Origin: Ancylostoma caninum
Taxonomy: Eukaryota; Nematoda; Chromadorea; Rhabditida; Ancylostomatidae
Direction of reading: 5' to 3'
Length of the DNA: 64,000 nucleotides
Assembly: GCA_037903475.1 (NCBI GenBank)
Contig: JBAJFG010000445.1
Span: 310,001 to 374,000 of the forward strand
The translations under genes were made by a program, and so were the position numbers. Below are positions 49,471 through 58,400 of the stretch, one piece after another; positions within the stretch are counted from its first letter, which is position 1; the number at the start of each line of letters is the position of its first letter. A model generated the notes under the pieces. It saw only the letters and a list, made by a program, of their open reading frames with translations. It was not told where the DNA came from and made no database searches.

Positions 49471-52400
49471 CTATATATTTTCACCGGATACGGTCGGGTC
49501 AAGCGGCAGCTGTGGTAGAGTCAGTGTCGCCGGGTCAAATGGCCTCAGGACCATTTCTCCCTTCTTCTTTCCACTTGTTGGTGATGATGGCATCTGAAGC
49601 ACAACTGAGAGCATCACGAGCCTAGCATCTCTATATACAAAACACGTAGACGTACAGTGAGCGTCAATAGCGGTGCGTTTTTCGGAGACACGGGAAACAC
49701 GCTGCGCAACCGCGTCGCTCGTGCTTGAATTGCTGTCGTGTGGAGCAAATCAGGGTTTCGTTGATAGTTCTCCAACATACTTGACGCTAACTATCAAGGA
49801 AACCCTGTAGTTCTTTTTTTTGTAGCGGCGAGGATTTCCGCGGTCGCGCTGGGTGCTTCCCGAGCCCACCAAAAACGCACCACTATTGATGCTCACTGTA
49901 TGTATGCCACGTTTCTGTATGTATTACACAAAAAATGAGGAGTAAATGATAAAAAGGCTGGCGTAGTTAGTCGCTTTTTGGGATGCGCAACGTTAACCGA
50001 AGTGAATACAAACCCTCAAAGATGGATTCGGAAAACCTCCCTGTTTCAAGAGAGGCTTCATGTTGTTTTTGTTCCCTTGAAAGTTCGTGCCCGGACACGC
50101 ATTTGACTTGACACAGAGAAGTATAAACATAGAAGTCCACAAAGAATGCAAATAACAAATAATCCTTAGGAGTACGTCAATGCTACAGTGGAAAAAGTAA
50201 TTACGATTCGGCGGATGTTGGTTTCCAGGACCAGATATCAACTTTAGAGAGTCCTCATGCATGTTGAGATCACATAGGAAAGACGTTTTAAGACCTCCAA
50301 ATTTACCCACTGTTAGCATAGACTTCAAGACGCCTACTCTGAGTAATCTCAGTGGTGCATCCAAGATCGATGCTAGAGGGCAAGGACTTGAGAAGCCTAC
50401 CAAGCTTTTTGGTTTACGTTGTGGCCTAGTCATTCCTTCTCGGTTTGCCGGGCGCATCACTCGACAATTTTCTGGATTCTGCGCGCGGCAGATGCAGTTC
50501 ACCACCGCGGGAAGGTGTGGGTCCACTTCTTGAAAAGTGCGGATCCACAGTGGGCATGTGCGTTTCCAGGGGACTAGTAGCGCTGATAGATCAAAAGCAT
50601 GAAATGACTCCACAGCCACGTCTAACCAACATCGCCCCCAGTTGGGTGATTTGGACCTTATTAGAGCTCGTACTAGTTCTACCAGAGATCCATCATGGAT
50701 CCAAGTTGGAGTGTGCATGTGCTGTGCGGAATTGCGGTAATCAGAACTAGCACAGCTTTTGGCGAGACACTTTCTGATCGCATCTGTGACTTGTTCGCAC
50801 TTAAGCTTGTTAGCAACTTGTTTTCGTCCTATGTTGTTGACAAGTTGACGGTTCCAAAGCTTGTCGACAACTTTTCTTGGCGGCAAGTTGTCGGTTTCTA
50901 CGCTTAGTGGCAACTTCCTTGCCTGATAGCCATACAAAAATGCTTACAACTTTCTCGCACCTTTTCTTGCTGGCAACTCCCCTGTGGTAAACGCTTACCG
51001 AAAACTTGTTTTTGCATCCCATTGCCATTAAGTTGATAGCAGATTTCCCCAATTGTACCAGGGTAACAATTGCCGTGGCATCCTCAGTGGTTGTTTCATA
51101 GGTTATGGGGAGGGAACTAACCTGCAACTTGCTTTGACTCTCCCTTTTCGACGAGCTGTTCAGTTGAAAGGTTGACGACAACTCGCAGACAGACCTTTCA
51201 ACCGAAAACCTTGCTGGGGAATTGTTCTTGTGAAAGAGTTGTCGACTTGCTTTAACTCTCCCTTATCGAGAATTTGTTGGGAGAAAACTTTGCTGACAAC
51301 CTGTTTTTGGATAGTACGATGAGGTTATTTTTGTCAACAACGATTTGCCCGGTAAAACAGTTGTCTTCAAGTTGTTTTAGGGCCAGAGGGCATACTTGTT
51401 CTAGGGGTTTTGAGACGGGAAAATTCGAAAATTTTTAGAGGGGGACGTAAATAAATGCCCAGAAGGGACATATGGGGAAAGAGGAAAAGTGGGGTTTTCG
51501 TCAAAAGTTGGTGCCGGATGGCCAGAATTTCAACAATAAAATGAGCTTGTAAAAGAAAGCTTATGTCCAGCGATGCCGGCTAATCGGATAAGGTAGCGTA
51601 GCGGCGGCATACGGCTGATACGACGACGATTATAAATTAGACAACATACCGAAGCCAACGCAGCGTTCATTTCCTCCATCAGCGATTTCTCTGGACTGAA
51701 GAAATTTCGATAAGTGACGTCAAAAACAGTAAAGAGGTAGGCGAAATAGTCTTCAAAGTGGCTATATTCATTCAAAAGAAACTTACTATTGCGTCTTGGC
51801 TTCTCTGGAGTCTGTTCTCCTGAAATTAAATTCCATCAATCCTTCGTGATACTGAGTTGAACAAATCGAAGAAACTATCTGATCAAGTTTTCAAACGAAT
51901 ACGTATGGTTTTGCAGAACATTTACTGTTTGCGCTCACCTGATCAGGCTCAAAGTTTTAGCAATCCTAAGTGCCTATATAAGGCATCACTTCTTCACATG
52001 ATTTGCTGGAAGTCAGTTTGGGCTACGGCTCTCAACGTCGAAAAGAGCGAGCACAGGACGCATGATGTGAACGAGCCCATGAACAGAATGGTGGGAACCC
52101 AGATTCTTACCCCCCCCCCTCCCTCGCTCACGTGGCTGGGCATTTCCATATTGGCACGCCACGTCCACCACTGGTGGTATCCCGGAGGTTTTTTTTATAC
52201 TTGTGATCTCAAAGATAGCGCAATCTATGGAAGTGCTGAAATTCAAAACGATCCAATCTGGGGTAGAAAATGATTTTTACGATATATTACGCTGCCAACT
52301 AATTTTTCCGCGTAAAAATGCAAGTTGGGTATGAATGGTCACAATCCGGACCGTTCGGGGTATGGCACAGTAAAAATGAAATGGTGGCATAACTCGAACC

Positions 52401-55400
52401 GTTCCGATTTTGCCATTCATTTTCCACTTTGCATTTTTGCGAGGACAAATTAGTTGGCAGCGTCACATATGGTGCACATTATTAAGCAGGCCTACAAAAC
52501 GCTCGCTCGTCTCCGTTAGTAAAAGTGGAACAAAGTCTAATCCACTATTATTGTCCAAGATCTTCATCCAACAAAAGCTTTTAAACTTGGAATCTTTGTA
52601 AGTGTAGTTGCTCAAAAATGCTCGACGAAGTAGTGCAAAACTTACTTTCCGCCCTCTTCGGATTTCTCTTTCTTTTTCCTCTCCTCCATTTCTCTATCAT
52701 GTTTAGCCTGAATAATTAATCAAAACTTAAATTTGGGTGACATTAGCCACTTTGCACGACATTTGTATCACTTTCCTTGAGCTACTCTGCAGCTCTCATC
52801 CTACAACTGAACGCTATGGTCTCTCATACAAAATTGTATTCTATTAGGGTTTGTAAATTGGGAATGCTGAAGTTTCGACGTCTTTATGAATGTGTTTCTT
52901 AACTTCTCCTGCCAAATGTTTGATACAGTTTGAAAGAGCCTTTCATGGGGAATTCTTCGATTAATATCACTTCATTCCTGATTTTTGAAGACCGAACGAA
53001 ATTTCCGAATTTCAATTTTGTATGTTTTATGTGTTGAAAAATGTAAAACTCAGTTGAATACTACTGTCATCTAAGAATCAAGATATTTTTTACTGTGTTA
53101 TCCGACTAAATTCATGCGACAATCGACTATTCGAAAATGGCCCCGAACTTGGGTAACCGAACCGAAATTGTGACTGTAAATCGATTCTTGGACTGTTCTG
53201 CCCCTCATGTTTCTGGAATCAGAAATCGAGCTTATACCGCCAAATAGCTCAGGACTTGGGCTATCAGGCGAACTCTTGCCTCCTTAGATAAAGCTTTGCA
53301 TGGCAGAGAAAAATTCCAAAACCGCGACGAAACCAAAATTTGGGTGAGCCGCTATTTCAGATCGTAGCACAGCGAAATCCCATAGGAGAGCGGTAACTCT
53401 TTGTTTGGGAGATGTCGAGGGATCACTGAAACTAATTCTGACTAGAATTTTTCCACAAATTGAGGTGTTGTGAACTTGCTTTTATATTCCATGCAAAAAC
53501 GCGCATTCCCAATTTACCACCCTAATACATAAAGCGATTATTTTGTATAATTAAATCGACATTTTTAGTTTCACTTGTGATTCGAAAAAATTACTCAAAG
53601 AAACTTTAGTGATGAAGTGGAAATCAAAGCAAACGCACTTGCGATCTTAGCGCGGAATTCATCTCTTCGGTCAAGGACTTCTCTGGACTGAAAGCAAATA
53701 TTGTAGAAGCAATCGGTGCTACTGCGATTAAAATTATTACCATTGCGTCCTTGCTTCTCTAAGCCTCTTCCTTCTGAAACAGAATGATTTGGGGAGAACA
53801 GGATACATAAGTCCAATCATTGAAAAATTATAGATACAGGTCTTTGCTTGCCCCCTTGGTTTCGTCCGACAACAAAGCAAATAACTAGCAGTGGCGGAAT
53901 ATTCGAGGGTGGGGGGGGGGGGGGATGATAACAATGAAGATGGTGAATTAGCTTGTATGAACTCCCTACCAAATATTTGTTCTTAACACATTCGCGAGCT
54001 TGCGCGTTCGGCATAGCGTGCCACGTGGGAGAACGGCGGTCGCTCAAGCGTTTGTGCTCAACCCGTTGGACACGCGTCGCACCACGTGTGTCAATCGGTT
54101 GAGCACATTGTCGTGAATGTGTTAAAATGTCTATTTCTGAGAACCTAGATTTGAAACACCTTTTAAGATGACTTCACGCAAGGAGCGCTTTTTTTCGCCA
54201 GCCATCCCCCGCCCTTCAGTTACCACTGATAATGAAGAGTACTCTCCGAGAATAATTGAATTACAGATCATTATTCAATTACAACTGTGCAGCCTTGAAC
54301 GAAATTTCACACTCAGAAGTTTGCTAGATAACCCCCTACTTCAACACATAGCTAGTTGCTAGCAATGCATCTCTTGCAAACAAAAATATGTACATAGTAG
54401 TTCCTTTCCTCTAGGATTCATGAAACGGCAACCAAACAAATCAGGACTGATTCTCGCATAGTCTGTGTAGAGGTAGGAGATGCAGGAAAAAAATGAAAAT
54501 TGGTGAGCTAACCTGGTTTCGCTTCGTTATGTGTTCATGAATCATAGCCCAGATAGTTTTGGAACGCAAAAGGAAAAGCATGAACTAACCTTGGCCCACT
54601 TACTGTTTCTTCCGATTTTTTCGTTTGCGGTTTTTCTTTCACCTGGGCATGTTCTTTGCTTGGCTTCTCACCTTTCTTCTCCTCACTGCTTCTTTTTTCA
54701 TTACTCAGTTTCTGCAAACGTGTATCCCCACTTCGAATATTGGCTTATTGTCAGGCAAAGGCAAAAAAAAAACATGACAATTGCTTTTAGATGTAATAAG
54801 TACCATGGAAACGTCTATAGGTTAGTTATAAAACTGATCGAATAAGTATCCTACTATTTGAGTTTTGAAGTTTACAACAAAGACAATTCTCCAAGGCCTC
54901 CTCGTAGTTTTCTTAGATGAAATGCAATTCTAGGTTTCTTGGTCTTATATGACTGTTTGAAATACAAAATATTTCAGATGTTTAAGACTTCGAACAATCT
55001 TACTTACCTTTTCTGCGTAAGAATGTAAAAAGTTTGAAATGCAACCAGTGCTTAGAAGTTTTAGGTGCTGCCAGTGATTAGAAGGGACCCAGAGCGACGG
55101 CGCCGAAGGCTGCTGGTCGAGAAAGTCATGAAATGCCGATAGGAAGACGTCGAGTTTGGCCAGGTGCTGTCCAAAGTAGATGTCGTGGCATTGTGTTTCA
55201 TCTCAGCTTCTCATGGTTCTGACAAAACATCGAAGCACGCTACGTTGAGGCGCAATAGCGTCTAAAGAAGCGCAGAATGTACATGTCAGTGAATCACGCT
55301 GCTTTCGATGGCAGCGAATGCCGGCATCGACCATCATTCACGTCAGCAACACCCATTAGGGGATGTGACTCCTAGCTCGTGCTGTTGCCCAGGAGTTCAC

Positions 55401-58400
55401 CGCTGTCGACGCCTACGGTGTATCCCGACTCCATCTCTCATGTGCAGTTGATCATCAGCTGAATATATGGAAATTCAGTTTGGAATTTCTGTACATGGAT
55501 CAGCAATGCCCTGTCAGTTCCCAAACTCTAGTATTTTGATGTGGTGTCCTATCCTCTCTCCATGATCGACTTGGCATCGCTTCGAATTATGGATCTCACC
55601 AAAATTTCAGAACATGGGACAATACGTATGCTCAGTATTCTTCTTCTTCTTCTCCTCAGCGTCTGCCCCGCGCATTCGCGGGGTCCGCTATTTTGGTTCT
55701 CCTTCGCCATAGATCGCGATCCTGAGCGTCATCCTTGGTGACTCCAACTTCTTTCCTTCTTTCATATCCTTGCCTACGGCGTCCTTCCATCGTTTTTTCG
55801 GTGCGCCTCTGGGACGCTTGCCGGTAACTTCCATTTCCAGAGCCTGCCGGGTAGGGTGTTGCAGTGATCTTCTCATGACATGACCAAACCATCGCAACCG
55901 CTGTGCACGCATTTTTAGCTGTATGGGCGCCGTCTGCATAATTGTTCTGATGTCTTCGTTACGCACCTTATCATATCGCGTAAGTCCACACGCCCATCTG
56001 AGCATTCGCATCTCGGCCGTGTTCAACATTCGTTCGTGGGTCTTTGACAGCGGCCAACACTCACCGCCGTACATCATTGCCGGCCTCACAACAGTGCGGT
56101 AGATCTTCCCTTTCAACACCCTCGAGCACCTTCGATCGCAGAGGATTCCGGTTGATTCCCTCCATTTCAACCACGCGCAGGCAATCCGTCCTCTAACTGC
56201 CGCATCCACCGTTCCATCAGCACTCAAGACGCTACCCAAATACTGGAATTCCTTGGCCTGTGTAAAAGCAATACCGTTTGCGTCTGAAACGACGTCCTCT
56301 TCCTGTGTACTGCTCATGACCTCGGTTTTCTTCAAATTCAACCTCAGACCGGCGTCTGCAAGTGCTGATTGCCACTTCTGGATCTTGAGCTGAAGTTCTG
56401 CTCTCGAATCTGCAATTAGAGCAACATCGTCCGCATAGAGCAGTGTGTATGGCGGACCTTCCAGGAGATGCTTTACCACTGTGTCAAGTGTCATAATAAA
56501 GAGGAACGGGCTCAATGCTGAACCTTGGTGCACCCCCACTGTTATATCGAACTTTGATGTTGTGCCATGTGAAGTGCGCACCCTTGCCGTCGATCCATCA
56601 TACATGACTTGGACTGCCCTCACCATGTATTCCGGGATGCCTCGTTCTCTCATCACCTCCCAAAGCACTGCACGCGGCAACCTGTCATATGCTTTCTCCA
56701 GGTCCAAAAATGCGATATGGGATGGTTTGTTTTTTTCGCGGTACTTTTCCATTACTTGACGGGCGATAAAGATGGCGTCAACTGTCGATCGCTCTGGGAC
56801 GAATCCAAATTGATCCTGTGCAATTTCCACCATGTCTCTCAGCCTCACATCCAGAAGACGTTCGTAGATCTTCATCGTATGAGCGATGAGCTTGATACCT
56901 CTATAGTTCGCACAGTCCATCACATCACCTTTCCTTTTGAAGATCGGCACTATGATGCTGCCCCTCCACGCTTCTGGAATTTTTGCTGACCTAGTGATGT
57001 TATTGAAAAACTTGGTCAGCCACTGAAGGCCTGGTTCGCCGAGTGACCTCCATGCTTCCACTGGGATGCCGTCTGGACCTGAAGCTTTGCCAACCTTCAT
57101 TTTCTTGATGGCCTTTCTCACCTCCTCAATTGTCCAAGGCTGCGTCGGTCCAGCTACTGGTTCCGCGGGAATCTTTTCCTTTCTTGGGAACTCCTTGTTC
57201 AAGAGCTGTGCAAAATAGGCTCTCCAACGCTCCTTGACTGCCACAGGATCTCTCAAGACTTCCCCAGCTTCGCTCTTAACAGCTCTGATCTCAGTCACAT
57301 CTAGGGATGCTCTGTGACGCGCTTTCGCTAGCCGGAATACGTGCTTTTCAGCCTGTGGGCTCTCCAGCTTATCGTAGAGGTCGTCCATCGCAGCGTTTTT
57401 TGCACGAGCTACTGCAGCCTTCGCCTCCTTCTTTCTCAATTTGTACTCCATCAGTGCCGAGAGCGATTTGGTCTTCTGCCAGGCTTTGTAAGCATCCTTC
57501 TTGGCCTTAACAATCTTCTGCAGATCTTCATTCCAGAACCAAGTTGCCTTATCTCCTCTCCTTCCACCTCTAGTTTCGCCTAATGTATCCCTTGCGCACG
57601 TCAGGATAGTATTTGCTGCGCTGGCCCATACAGAGTCTATGGAACCGCAGGGATCCGGCAAACCGACAGCTAGAATCTTCTCACGCAATGTCTTCTGCGT
57701 TCCATCTGCCAACTTCCACCACCGGATGCGTGGCTCTACTCTAGCTTTAGTTTGCTTAGGCAAGGTCATGCATACATCCGCTAGCAATGGTCGATGCTGT
57801 CCTGCAATTTCTTCTCCCGGGATAGCCTTCACATTCTTGATCGTTTTCAGAGAGTGCCTTCTCACAAGGATGTGGTCGATTTCACTTTGCCGACCTCCGC
57901 TGCAATATGTGACCTTCTGGGACTCCCTCTTTATGAAGAAAGTGCTAGCAATTGCAAGGTCATGAGCTTCAGCCAGCTCAATGATCCTCTCACCTTCCGG
58001 ATTTCTCCTTCCAAACCCTCTTCCTCCGTGTACTCGTTCGAAGCCCTTTCTATCCTGCCCTACATGACCATTGAAATCTCCTGCAATCGTCACGTAGTCA
58101 CTTTCAGGAGCGCTTCTAATGACGTCGTCGAGCTCATCGTAGAAGGCCACCTTATCCGCCTCAGTACAGCCACACTGCGGAGCATATACGGACACCACTG
58201 TCCAGAAGCCGTCCTCGGTAGCGATACGAAGGGAAATTATCCTGTCGCTAATACGATTCACAGACGAAACATGTTCTTTTAGGGGCCCACATATTGCTAT
58301 TGCCACCCCGTTCCTTCTTGTCTCAAGTCCGTGATAGAACAGCTTAATGCCGTCTCCGATCTCTCTAGCTTTGGACCCTTTCCATCTCGTCTCCTGCAGA

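Noticed and set aside
53741..53773. GC donor after exon 53687 (ATC|gcaagt)
   Set aside because: A normal donor CAA|gtgcgt two codons on keeps phase 0 with the next exon at 52707.
55009..55013. Possible 5-nt microexon on the minus strand (tacgcag|AAAAG|gtaagt)
   Set aside because: Both splice signals look good, but a 5-nt exon breaks the phase between 60581 and 54711 and cannot be supported without transcripts.
57501..58282. Plus-strand frames of 154-162 codons inside the RTE element
   Set aside because: Shadows of the intact endonuclease-reverse transcriptase on the other strand.
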